A stretch of 48,988 nucleotides of DNA. It comes from an uncultured Collinsella sp. Lineage in GTDB: Bacteria > Actinomycetota > Coriobacteriia > Coriobacteriales > Coriobacteriaceae. The notes below the pieces were generated by a model. That model had not been told where the DNA came from. It made no database searches and saw only the letters and a program-made list of their open reading frames with translations. Position 1 is the first letter of the stretch; each line of letters starts with the position of its first letter. The stretch spans positions 1-48,988 of the forward strand of contig CAKUFT010000008.1 of the NCBI GenBank assembly GCA_934650095.1, written 5' to 3'. Below, in pieces: positions 23,948 to 31,474 of the stretch. Both the position numbers and the translations under genes were made by a program.

Positions 23948-24544
23948 TCAGGCGCTGATGATGTTGGGCAGCGGCAGGTCGTGGGCATCGGTGGGGATGT
24001 GGTCGACGCGCTGTTCGTCAAAGGCGATGCCGATGATTTGGCATTCGGGCGAGAGCATGGGCAGGTAGCGGTCATAGCAGCCGCCGCCGTAGCCCAGGCG
24101 CGCGCCGGCGCGGTCGAAGGCTGCGAGCGGCACGACGATCATGTCGAGAGCGTCGGCAGGCACGATAGGGAAGCGGCTGCTGTCGATGTCCGTGGCCGCG
24201 AAGGCCCGCGTGGGGTGGGCGATAAACGGTGCCGCGGATGCATCGTCGGCGGCAACTGCCCGCATACACATGCGCTGGCCACAAGCTGCGGCGTCTGTTG
24301 CCGAGAGCATGCACGGATAGGCCACGCGCCAGCCACGTTTGGCGGCAGCTGCGGCAAACGCGGCTGGGTTGACTTCGGAACCCATCGCGGCATAGACGGC
24401 AACGGTGTGCGGTGCCGCGGGATCCGAGCGACCCAGTCGCTCAACCAGCCGCGCACAGATAACGGCAGACTTCGCCGCCCGCACATCCAAATCAAGAGCG
24501 TCACGTCGGGCAATCACCGCCCGTCGCAACTCAGCCTTGTCCAT
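23948..24544 (-). CDS. 5-formyltetrahydrofolate cyclo-ligase
   Basis: 198 residues from ATG 24544, with GAGGAGG upstream. Converts 5-formyl-THF to 5,10-methenyl-THF with ATP. Recognisable by the N-terminal ELRRAVIARRDAL basic helix, the VAVYAAMGSEVN substrate segment and the C-terminal nucleotide/metal motif GARLGYGGGCYDRYL (about residues 155-169), followed by GIAFDEQRV. Convergent with metA, both tied to one-carbon/methionine metabolism. Confidence 0.93.
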   Translation of the reverse strand: MDKAELRRAVIARRDALDLDVRAAKSAVICARLVERLGRSDPAAPHTVAVYAAMGSEVNPAAFAAAAAKRGWRVAYPCMLSATDAAACGQRMCMRAVAADDASAAPFIAHPTRAFAATDIDSSRFPIVPADALDMIVVPLAAFDRAGARLGYGGGCYDRYLPMLSPECQIIGIAFDEQRVDHIPTDAHDLPLPNIISA

Positions 24545-24560
24545 CCCAACCTCCTCTAGC

Positions 24561-24599
24561 AAACCTGCCAAAAAGGGACAGGTTTATTTTGGCAGGTTT
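24561..24599. repeat. REP-like hairpin with GGGACAGG apex
   Basis: AAACCTGCCAAAA (24561-24573) pairs exactly with TTTTGGCAGGTTT (24587-24599); the loop is GGGACAGGTTTA. Sits just upstream of the folate gene. Confidence 0.7.
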
Positions 24600-24616
24600 T
24601 ATCTGGTCAAACAGTG

Positions 24617-24659
24617 AAAACCACCACGAAGGGAACACAGGCACCCTCGTAGTGGTTTT
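24617..24659 (-). terminator. Hairpin after hicB (terminator, REP-like)
   Basis: AAAACCACCACGAAGGG (24617-24633) and CCCTCGTAGTGGTTTT (24644-24659) pair with one mismatch. Read on the minus strand it follows the hicB stop and ends in TTTTC. The loop carries ACAGGCACC, shared with the repeat at 25362. Confidence 0.65.
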
Positions 24660-24677
24660 GATGGCGACTCGTCTCTA

Positions 24678-25007
24678 TTACAACGCCGCGGCGATTGCTT
24701 CGGCCACAAATTTGTTAAGCGATTCACCCTTCTTTGCCGCCGCCAGTGCTGCCTGCTTGTGAAGCTCGGAGCCTGTTCTCACATTGAATGAGCCCTTAAA
24801 AGCCCGCTCTGGTTCCTTGCCCTTTTCGGCACAAAACTCAAGGTAATCGTCGACGGCGTCGTGGAAGCATCGCTCCACTTCTTCAACCGTGGAGCCTTCA
24901 AATACAATTGCGTCCCTAATGCCGGCGACCATACCTGTCAGCACGTGCTGTTCGGCATCGAACTCGACCGGGGCGAAATAACCCTTGTAAGCCAAAACGT
25001 TACTCAT
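24678..25007 (-). CDS. hicB: HicB-family antitoxin
   Basis: 109 residues from ATG 25007 (MSNVLAYKGYF), 6 nt after GGAGG. N-terminal HicB partial-RNase-H-like fold (about 1-70: YFAPVEFDAEQHVLTGMV, VEEVERCFHDAVDDYLEFC), then a ribbon-helix-helix DNA-binding tail (FNVRTGSELHKQAALAAAKK). It overlaps the end of hicA by 8 nt, the usual toxin-first order of hicAB modules. Expected to neutralise HicA and repress the promoter at 25287-25315. Confidence 0.9.
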   Translation of the reverse strand: MSNVLAYKGYFAPVEFDAEQHVLTGMVAGIRDAIVFEGSTVEEVERCFHDAVDDYLEFCAEKGKEPERAFKGSFNVRTGSELHKQAALAAAKKGESLNKFVAEAIAAAL

Positions 25008-25263
25008 GGCTGCCTCCGACATCTTGTAGAAATCGAACGATGTTTCGGATGGTTCCCGCCGTCAATTCGTCAGATGGATGGGGTGCGTGCATCACGAACA
25101 TTCTGCCGTCCGATGGCCTGTAGAAGCGAATGCGCGATCCGGATGTCCTGCCTTTGTTGTCCATTTCAAAGCCATATGAAGCCATAACTTTAAGAAAGTC
25201 AGCAAATCTATACGTTGAAGGACGGCCAAGCAGCTGGGCGATGAGTTTGTCGATCCGAGTCAT
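25000..25263 (-). CDS. hicA: HicA-family toxin
   Basis: 87 residues. Small dsRBD-like mRNA interferase of the HicA family, recognised by the N-terminal LLGRPSTYRFADFLKVMASY helix region, the GRTSGSRIRFYRP beta strands and the MHAPHPSDELTAGTIRNIV segment. In the well-studied members the position after GS or GT is a catalytic His; here it is Arg (GSRIRF), a variant seen as a separate HicA subgroup, so catalysis may differ or the protein may be inactive. Stop overlaps hicB. Confidence 0.88.
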   Translation of the reverse strand: MTRIDKLIAQLLGRPSTYRFADFLKVMASYGFEMDNKGRTSGSRIRFYRPSDGRMFVMHAPHPSDELTAGTIRNIVRFLQDVGGSHE

Positions 25264-25278
25264 CCTGCCTCACATCCT

Positions 25279-25315
25279 GCAACTATATTATAGTTGCAAT
25301 TTAAGTCCGATGCAA
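25279..25315 (-). promoter_or_regulatory. hicAB promoter with overlapping palindromic operator
   Basis: On the minus strand TTGCAT (25310-25315), a 17-nt spacer and TATAAT (25287-25292) make a near-consensus sigma-70 promoter. A perfect 19-bp palindrome GCAACTATATTATAGTTGC (25279-25297) covers the -10 box, as expected for autorepression by HicB. Confidence 0.8.
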
Positions 25316-25361
25316 ACACTCATAATATAGAACATGTGTACGTATAGAACAAGCGTTCGAA

Positions 25362-25399
25362 TCACCACTGAGAAAGGGGACAGGCACCTTTGTGGTGGT
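25362..25399. repeat. REP-like hairpin with GGGGACAGGCACC
   Basis: CACCACT...GAGAAAGG pairs with CCTTTGTGGTG around GGACAGGCA. Shares ACAGGCACC with the hairpin on the other side of hicAB (24617-24659), so the toxin-antitoxin pair is bracketed by related repeats. Confidence 0.6.
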
Positions 25400-25426
25400 C
25401 TGTGCTGTGATGGGCGTCTGCGGCGG

Positions 25427-25570
25427 TTTGTCTCGATCTGTAACAGTAACTCGGCAAAATTGGACTTAGATGTTACAGATTTAGACAAAGGGTCGGCGTC
25501 ATCCGGAAACGTCTCGATCTGTAACATCTGGAGCCGATATTGCCGTCTAGATGTTACAGATTTAGACAAA
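25427..25570. repeat. Two tandem palindromic units
   Basis: Each unit has arms TTTGTCTCGATCTGTAACA-like and TGTTACAGATTTAGACAAA with two mismatches: unit 1 at 25427-25489, unit 2 at 25510-25570. The arms are conserved between units, the loops are not. Confidence 0.8.
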
Positions 25571-25617
25571 CTGGTGGGACGGGCTGAGCTGCTCCGCCCA
25601 AGCAGCGGCAAAAGAAA

Positions 25618-25655
25618 AGGTAGATTTTTAGGCATGTCCCAAAAATCTACCTTTG
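25618..25655. repeat. Hairpin AAAGGTAGATTTTT / AAAAATCTACCTTT
   Basis: Perfect 14-nt arms around AGGCATGTCCC; the inner part is an inverted copy of TAGATTTTTGGGACATGCC at 22847. It may also serve as terminator of the peptidase gene, since it lies just past its stop on the minus strand. Confidence 0.7.
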
Positions 25656-25659
25656 TGCA

Positions 25660-28600
25660 TTAAGCCAGCAGGTCGATGACGTTAAAGCCGGCGTTGCTCT
25701 TTGCGATGACGTCGCGGCCGCCAAAGACGCAGCTGGGCGACTCGGCTGCGATGCGCGTCACGTCGGTGCCGAGCGAGCGCAGCTCACCGGGCGTGGCGGC
25801 GAGCATCTGGGCGCGGCGCTCCTCGCGTGCATGCGGGTCAAGCCCGGCCAGGTAGGTCGTGTTGCGGCGCTTGGTGAGCGCGTACGGCTTCACCGGCGCG
25901 TCCATGCCGCTCACGCAGCTCACGATAAAGCCCTCAAAGGCGGCCTCGTCGGGCTCAAAGCTGCCAAGCCATGCACCCGCGCGCTCCACGCGCTCAATCG
26001 AGGGGTCGATTGCCGGGTCGCGGTAGGTGTAGAACGCCGCCTGACGCTCGCCGGCTGCGCGGAATCCGCAACCGTACGCACCACCCTTCACGCGGATCTC
26101 GTTCCACAGGTAGTCGTAGGAGAGCGCGTTGGCAGCCACGGCCCAAGCGCCTGTCACGTCGAGCCCCAAGCGACGCGGATCGCACGCACGCGCGGCAAAG
26201 CAGATGTCGCTGGGGATCACGAAAGCCTCGTGGTGGTCGCACGGCGCCGGCACCACGAGCGCGTTGCGGTCGGCACCATCGCCCGCGCCAAGCCCCAGGT
26301 TGCCCGCGGCATCCCAGTACGCGTCAAAGTCCTCATCGCTGCCGGTAAAGCTCGCCATGCAGCCATCGGCCACAAAGATGCGGCCTGCCAGCTCGGCAAG
26401 CTTGGCGCGCAGGTCGTCCAGACGCTCGTCAAAGTGTTCGAGCAGATCGCGCAGGAACAGGTAGAAGTCTACGCCCGAAAGCTGCTCGCGCACCACGGCC
26501 GAAGGCGAGCTGTAGCTCATCGCGCGACCGAGCGCCGCCGAGTGACCGTTGTTGATAAAGCCCTGCTCAAGCCCAATGCGAATCTGCGTGAGCACGTCGC
26601 GCACGCGGTCGGCGTCGGCATCTGCCAAAAGCGTGCTCGACCATACCTCGCGCGGCAGACTCGCCAGTGCATCGATCTTCTCGGACAGGGCGCCGGCGCT
26701 CACCAGCAGGTAGGGGCGCACGCCGTCCACTTCGGGCTGCGTCATGACTTCGGTCGTAAAGCTCAAAAAGCCCAGCTTGCCGGCGAGCAAGTTGTCGAGT
26801 TCCTCGGCCGAATGCTCGCTCGTGGGCAGCTGTTTGAGCAGGCGGCAGAGCAGCGTTACATAGGGCAGGTCCTCAAACGCGACGCAGCTCAGGTCGAAAT
26901 ACTGCATGGCGTAGGCCAGACGGTTGGTGGGGATGCCGTGGAGCAGGCAGGGGATGGGCGCGGTCGTGTCCACGACCAGCGGCGGCTCGGGGCGCGCCTC
27001 GCCAATGTCGGACACGCGCAGGCGCGGCAGCGTGGCCTTGGCCTCGGGCGTGTCATCCGCCTCCTGCGCGGCACGCAGTGTGGCCGTGCGCTCGACCACG
27101 TCCGCCAGCTCGGCATCGGTCATGGCATCGCGCTTGGCTGCCAGCTCAGCGGCCTCGGCGCCCTCTGCGCCCTCGGCGGCGTCCACCGGCACCAGCTCGA
27201 CCAGTGCCATGTGGTCGTTTTCCAGCACCAGCTCGCGCAGCAGGTCCTCAAAGTAGGTGCCGTCCAGCTCGCTACGCAGCTCCTCGTACACCGGGCCGTA
27301 CTTGAGCGCCAACGTCGCGGCGTCGTCATCGTAGAGCCAGGTGCTCAGCGCGTCGCACGCAATGGCCACGCCGTCGGCGATACCGTAGTCGCGCTGGCGC
27401 AGGTCGTATTCGTTGCTGCTGATGATGGCTTCCAGGCGCTCGCGCGGAACGCCATGCTCGCACAGGTCGCGGCAGGCGTTCTGGAACATGCGACGCAGTT
27501 CGCGCGCCACGCCGGGCTGGGCATTTTGCAGCATAATGAGCTCATAGGGCTGCAAACACTCGGCCGCGGTGTAGCTCACCACGTTGCCGCCCAGGCCGGT
27601 GGCCAGAATGGCCTTCTTAACCGGTGCTTCGTTGGAGCCCAGCAGTGCCTCAAACAGGATATCCGCCGCGATCGTGCGCTTGCGGTTGAGCGCGCTGCCC
27701 AGCACAAGGCCCAGGCCCACCACGGCGTTCTCGGGTGTAGTGGCCATCTCGACGCGCTTATACTCGCAGGTCACGGGCGCCTGCACGCCCAGCGGATTGG
27801 GCGCCAGCGTGGACGGGTCCTCGCCGGCGGCGACGGCTGCGTCCATGCGGCGGCTCGCGGCGCTCGACTGCGACAGATAGCGCTCGTCCAAAAACGCCAG
27901 CGCGCGGTCCACATCCAGGTCGCCGTAGAGCGTTATATAAGAGTTGGAAGGATTGTAATGGCGAGCGTGCGTGTCCAGGAACTGCTCGTAGGTGAGCGCG
28001 GGAATCGCGCGCGGGTCGCCGCCGCTCTCGTGCGCATAGGCGGTGTCGGGATAGAGCGCGGCGTTGACGGCGTCGTCCAGCACGCTCATGGGGTCGGACA
28101 GCGCGCCCTTCATCTCGTTGAACACCACGCCGTTATAGCGCAGCGTGCCCTCACGCAGGCTCGCGGAGCTGCCGTCGCCCTCGCCCTCGGCGCCCTCCGG
28201 CAGGTCCAGCTCGTAGTGCCAACCCTCCTGCTCAAAAATGGTGGGCTTGGTATAGATGGCCGGGTTGAACACCGCGTCCAGGTACACGTCCATCAGGTTG
28301 TACAGGTCCTGCTCGTTGGTGGTGGCAACGGGGTAGATGGTCTTATCGGGGTAGGTCATGGCGTTGAGGAACGTTTGCATGGAGCTCTTGATCAGGTCGA
28401 CAAACGGCTCCTTGACGGGGAACTTGGCCGATCCGCACAGCACCGAGTGCTCAAGAATATGGAACACGCCGGTGGAATCGGCCGGCGGCGTCTTAAAGCC
28501 AATGGCAAAGGCCTTGTTTTCGTCGTCGCATGCCAGGTACAGCAGGCGAGCGCCCGAGGCGGTGTGGCGCAGCACGTAGGCGTCCGAGTCGAGCTCGGGC

Positions 28601-28698
28601 ACGGTCTCGCAGCGCTCGACGGCAAAGCCATGGCAGGTGGTGCCGGGCACCAGCAGCGCGGCGGCAGCGGCGCGCGGGTCGGTTGAGGTGGTGGGCAT
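25660..28698 (-). CDS. M16C zinc metallopeptidase (PreP/insulinase family)
   Basis: 1012 residues from ATG 28698 (MPTTSTDPRA) after AAGGAGA; longer reading upstream runs through repeat DNA and is unlikely. Inverted zinc motif HILEH (80-84) with the third ligand in the FEQEGWHYE region (about 155-163). Size and the four-domain layout (catalytic M16 domain, M16C-associated domain about 480-730, inactive second half) match presequence-protease-type peptidases, which degrade peptides inside a closed chamber. No signal peptide, so it acts in the cytoplasm, probably on small peptides as a nutrient or turnover enzyme. Single gene flanked by repeats on both sides. Confidence 0.95.
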   Translation of the reverse strand: MPTTSTDPRAAAAALLVPGTTCHGFAVERCETVPELDSDAYVLRHTASGARLLYLACDDENKAFAIGFKTPPADSTGVFHILEHSVLCGSAKFPVKEPFVDLIKSSMQTFLNAMTYPDKTIYPVATTNEQDLYNLMDVYLDAVFNPAIYTKPTIFEQEGWHYELDLPEGAEGEGDGSSASLREGTLRYNGVVFNEMKGALSDPMSVLDDAVNAALYPDTAYAHESGGDPRAIPALTYEQFLDTHARHYNPSNSYITLYGDLDVDRALAFLDERYLSQSSAASRRMDAAVAAGEDPSTLAPNPLGVQAPVTCEYKRVEMATTPENAVVGLGLVLGSALNRKRTIAADILFEALLGSNEAPVKKAILATGLGGNVVSYTAAECLQPYELIMLQNAQPGVARELRRMFQNACRDLCEHGVPRERLEAIISSNEYDLRQRDYGIADGVAIACDALSTWLYDDDAATLALKYGPVYEELRSELDGTYFEDLLRELVLENDHMALVELVPVDAAEGAEGAEAAELAAKRDAMTDAELADVVERTATLRAAQEADDTPEAKATLPRLRVSDIGEARPEPPLVVDTTAPIPCLLHGIPTNRLAYAMQYFDLSCVAFEDLPYVTLLCRLLKQLPTSEHSAEELDNLLAGKLGFLSFTTEVMTQPEVDGVRPYLLVSAGALSEKIDALASLPREVWSSTLLADADADRVRDVLTQIRIGLEQGFINNGHSAALGRAMSYSSPSAVVREQLSGVDFYLFLRDLLEHFDERLDDLRAKLAELAGRIFVADGCMASFTGSDEDFDAYWDAAGNLGLGAGDGADRNALVVPAPCDHHEAFVIPSDICFAARACDPRRLGLDVTGAWAVAANALSYDYLWNEIRVKGGAYGCGFRAAGERQAAFYTYRDPAIDPSIERVERAGAWLGSFEPDEAAFEGFIVSCVSGMDAPVKPYALTKRRNTTYLAGLDPHAREERRAQMLAATPGELRSLGTDVTRIAAESPSCVFGGRDVIAKSNAGFNVIDLLA

Positions 28699-28855
28699 AT
28701 GCAGTCTCCTTTGACGCCCCAGCGGGGGCGAATCGAGTCGAATCCCCGAGAGTATACCCATATGGGGCCGCGGCTCTGCGGCGAACTGGCGGCAATGCTG
28801 GCTGATCGTCGGCCACCCGCGGTTCGCCTGCCGCACAAGCGAGGAAATCCGGACG

Positions 28856-28987
28856 GATGAGCGTGGATATTCGGACGCAAAGTGAACGAGAGTGGATTTT
28901 CGGACGGAATCAGCCTCAAAACGCCCAAAAACCGTCCAAATATCCACGCTCATTTCCCGACTGTCCAAAAACCCACGCTCATCCGCC
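28856..28987. repeat. Nested palindromes of the GAGCGTGGAT family
   Basis: Two forward copies (GATGAGCGTGGATATTCGGACG about 28857-28878 and AACGAGAGTGGATTTTCGGAC about 28886-28906) and two inverted copies (28932-28953 and 28961-28984) form nested inverted repeats. Related sequences at 17604-17679 and 17686-17704. Confidence 0.75.
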
Positions 28988-28995
28988 GCTCGCAC

Positions 28996-29242
28996 ATCTC
29001 TCACCTTTCATTCGTCTCTAATGCGAGAGATAACAGAAAGATGAGAGATAAATATGAGAGATAGCTGAGCAGCAAAGAGACGGGCAATCATGGTATTGTC
29101 TCAATATCGATTGTTCTACCAGCAAAAACATGTTTAAATGAAACAGATGGCCGACATCTTATCTCTCATCTCTCACTCATCTCTACTATGAGAGATAAGA
29201 GAAAGATGAGAGATAATTACGAGAGATAACTGAGAGACGAAG
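28996..29242. promoter_or_regulatory. Two clusters of GAGAGATAA repeats
   Basis: The pattern GAGAGATAA-N7-ATGAGAGATAA-N3/4-GAGAGATA-N1/2-CTGAG occurs at 29025-29067 and again at 29191-29235, each preceded by inverted copies (ATCTCTCA, TCTCTA). They lie directly upstream of the AlbA_2/HATPase gene and resemble iteron-type binding sites, probably for that protein. Confidence 0.7.
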
Positions 29243-29291
29243 GAAATCCATCCGCGGCATTCTCCGTAGGACCGAGCGAAAGGACGTGCAG

Positions 29292-30767
29292 ATGAACGAA
29301 AAAGAGCTGACCGGTCTGCTCGAGTCTTTAAGGCGTATGGGCTCGGACGATCTTAACGTCGAGGTCAAGGAGAGCGCCACGACGCTTTCCCGCGACGTGT
29401 GGGAAACGGTTAGCGCATTCGCGAATACCGCCGGCGGAATTATCGTGCTCGGCGTGAGCGAGCGCGCGGGCTTTGTTCCGGTCGAGAGCTTTGAGACCGA
29501 GAAAGTGCTCAATCAATTCGTAGCGGGTATGGGCGATGCGGGCGGTCGAGGAAAGCTGGCCAATCCGCCTAAATACACCATTGAGCGGGTGGAGCTCCAG
29601 GACACCATTGTTCTCGTCATCACGATTGAGGAGCTCGACCCGTCGAGCAAGCCCTGCTATGTCATAGAGCGGGGCGCCCAGGGCGGCAGCTATAAGCGCA
29701 TCGATGACAAAGATGTCCCGCTCTCATCGACCGAGGTCCTGTCTTTGTCATCGTATGAACGAACGAGCCCCAGCGATCGCGATGCGGTGCCAGGTGCAGT
29801 TGCAGGCGATCTCGACGAGGCCCTGGTCGATCGTACGATAGATCGGGCTTTCTCGTTGACGCCCCGGGCGATGCGCGGCGCGCCGGACGAGAAAACGAAG
29901 CTGGAGCGCCTAAATATCTTTGATTCCCAAGGTAACGTCACTAAGGCCGGACTCTTGGCTGTGGGCACCTACCCGCAGCAGTTCTATCCCAAGCTCTTTA
30001 TTGATGTGGCCGTCCATGTCGGGACCCAGAAAGGCGCGGCGGGATCGCTGAGGTTCATGGACCGCACAATCTGCGAGGGAACGTTGGGCGAGATGATCTC
30101 GGATGCCGTCGCGGCTGTTGCCAAGAATTTGCGGCGAACCTCGATCGTCCAGGGCGTCTCGCGCACTGACTCGCTGGAGATCCCCGAGGAGGTCCTGCGC
30201 GAGGCGATTGCCAACGCGGTGATTCACAGGGAATACGGGGACCGATTCTGCGGGCAGTCGATTGCCGTTGACGTTTTCGATGATCGTGTCGAGGTGACGA
30301 ACCCGGGTGGCCTATACGGGGGAAAGACTCGCGAGAACTTGTTTGATGGTAGCTCCCGATGCCGCAATGCGACGCTCGTGAAATTGATGTCGATTGTCCC
30401 GCTGCCGGATGGCGCAGGTTCGCCGGCTGAGGGCAATGGCTCGGGCATTCCGATGATGATCGATGCCATGCGCGCGCATGGTTTGGCCGAGCCCCTGTTT
30501 TGTCCGGGATTCGATCGGTTCAAAGTGGTTCTCTATCGCTCAAAGGTCGAGCCGGTCGACCACGGCGGTGACTTAATTGTGGCGGCACTTAAGCGTTACG
30601 GCGAGCTGGGTACACGCGAATTGGTGGAGCACACGGGGCTCACAATTTCCCAGGTTAGGTCGCGCGTCAACGCGCTCATTGCTCAAGGCGAGCTTGAGCC
30701 CACAGCGCCAGCGACGAGCCGCAACCGCAGGTACCGGCTAACGGAGCGCGCGGAGCAGATGCGCTAG
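29292..30767 (+). CDS. AlbA_2 (Schlafen-like) DNA-binding / HATPase-type regulator
   Basis: 491 residues from ATG 29292, after GAAAGGA. Three parts: AlbA_2/Schlafen AlbA-like domain about 15-140 (NVEVKESA, FANTAGGIIVLGVSE, PCYVIERGAQGGSYKR); a GHKL-type C-terminal ATP-binding domain about 295-420 (EAIANAV N-box at 304-310, NPGGLYGG at 337-344); and a winged helix at about 430-490 (LGTRELVEHTGLTISQVRSR). Such proteins are widespread, often annotated as ATP-dependent transcriptional regulators, and are frequent in accessory and defence regions. The repeat clusters upstream suggest self-regulation. Function unproven. Confidence 0.85.
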   Translation: MNEKELTGLLESLRRMGSDDLNVEVKESATTLSRDVWETVSAFANTAGGIIVLGVSERAGFVPVESFETEKVLNQFVAGMGDAGGRGKLANPPKYTIERVELQDTIVLVITIEELDPSSKPCYVIERGAQGGSYKRIDDKDVPLSSTEVLSLSSYERTSPSDRDAVPGAVAGDLDEALVDRTIDRAFSLTPRAMRGAPDEKTKLERLNIFDSQGNVTKAGLLAVGTYPQQFYPKLFIDVAVHVGTQKGAAGSLRFMDRTICEGTLGEMISDAVAAVAKNLRRTSIVQGVSRTDSLEIPEEVLREAIANAVIHREYGDRFCGQSIAVDVFDDRVEVTNPGGLYGGKTRENLFDGSSRCRNATLVKLMSIVPLPDGAGSPAEGNGSGIPMMIDAMRAHGLAEPLFCPGFDRFKVVLYRSKVEPVDHGGDLIVAALKRYGELGTRELVEHTGLTISQVRSRVNALIAQGELEPTAPATSRNRRYRLTERAEQMR

Positions 30768-30845
30768 CGGACGAGGTGACCCAATAATCGACTCTCAATT
30801 GACGCCCGCTAAGGTAAGGCGGTTGTTGCCCAGTCGACGGCGATG

Positions 30846-31349
30846 CTAAAGATTTGGCTTACGCTGGCATGGCCCCGAGCCGTCCATCAAGAACAGCCTA
30901 AGAACCAGCTTGATGGCGTATCCCGGCTTGACTTCGGTGACGTCAAAGACATGGCGCTCGGTGAGCTCGCTGCAGTACGCATAGATGTCGTGGATAAGGT
31001 CCGCACCCAAAAGCGTAAACATGTAGCCTGCGTCCGAAAGTGCATTGGGCGCGGCGGGCAACTTGGCCATGCGGCAGAAGGTCGACAGGTCGGGCGCCAT
31101 GGCGTTCTGGTAGTCAAGGTGGCTGCCGTCTTCTTGTGCGGCAAGCTCCAATTGACGCACAAAATCCAGCGCCGCTGCCAGCACAAAGCTCGGCGTAGGC
31201 GCATTGACGTCCTGAGTGGTCGCCACGAGCCTGCCCGCCGCCTGCGTGACAAGCCAGGCGACCTCGCGCTGGCAACGCACGGCCTTGCGCGTAACCGGCT
31301 TGATGGACGAAGAAGAAACGCTCCCCTTAGGCGGATTCGAAGCAGCCAT
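30846..31349 (-). CDS. Conserved hypothetical protein
   Basis: 167 residues from ATG 31349, 5 nt after GGGAGGG. I do not recognise the family. The N-terminus is Ser/Lys-rich (residues 1-25); the rest is probably helical, with a Leu/Ala-rich helix around FVLAAALDFVRQLELAAQE (about 55-73) and two short hydrophobic helices (YMFTLLGADLIHDIYAYCS, about 109-127). No signal peptide, membrane segment or metal motif. Codon bias and ribosome site favour this strand over the overlapping plus-strand frame of similar length. A TATACT -10-like box lies at 31407-31412. Confidence 0.6.
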   Translation of the reverse strand: MAASNPPKGSVSSSSIKPVTRKAVRCQREVAWLVTQAAGRLVATTQDVNAPTPSFVLAAALDFVRQLELAAQEDGSHLDYQNAMAPDLSTFCRMAKLPAAPNALSDAGYMFTLLGADLIHDIYAYCSELTERHVFDVTEVKPGYAIKLVLRLFLMDGSGPCQRKPNL

Positions 31350-31427
31350 AAGACCCTCCCATGAACAATCCGGCCCAACAAGCCCGGATGAAACACGTGC
31401 TACATCAGTATACAGGGGAGTGGGGTA

Positions 31428-31462
31428 GAAAAACGGAGCCGACAGCGTGAGCTGCCGGCTCC
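31428..31462 (-). terminator. Terminator of the cytosine methyltransferase gene
   Basis: 12-bp stem GGAGCCGACAGC/GCTGCCGGCTCC (one G-T type mismatch) with GTGA loop; on the minus strand it is followed by GTTTTTCT. Confidence 0.85.
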
Positions 31463-31474
31463 GGATTGCTTGCC

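Larger units (their letters stand above)
25264..25659. other. Repeat-filled region between hicAB and the M16C peptidase
   Basis: About 396 bases, no gene. Contains the hicAB promoter/operator, two ATAGAAC half-sites (25325-25350), a REP-like hairpin (25362-25399), two tandem palindromic units (25427-25489 and 25510-25570) and a hairpin ending at the peptidase gene (25618-25655). Confidence 0.75.
28699..29291. other. 593-bp regulatory and repeat region
   Basis: No credible gene. Left part is GC-rich with the GAGCGTGGAT palindromes (28856-28987); the right part is AT-rich and holds two GAGAGATAA clusters (28996-29082 and 29156-29242) separated by a 70-bp AT-rich stretch. Confidence 0.7.

Noticed and set aside
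25427..25570. Possible CRISPR array
   Set aside because: Only two units, each palindromic across its whole length with unequal spacing, and no cas genes nearby.
25831..28686. A 951-residue plus-strand frame opposite the M16C peptidase
   Set aside because: Composition (Arg, His, Val, Gln-rich) is that of an antisense shadow, and the minus strand has intact zinc-peptidase motifs.
30843..31364. A 173-residue plus-strand frame opposite the hypothetical gene at 30846-31349
   Set aside because: No ribosome site, Arg/His-rich composition typical of an antisense frame; the minus-strand gene has a good ribosome site and normal composition.
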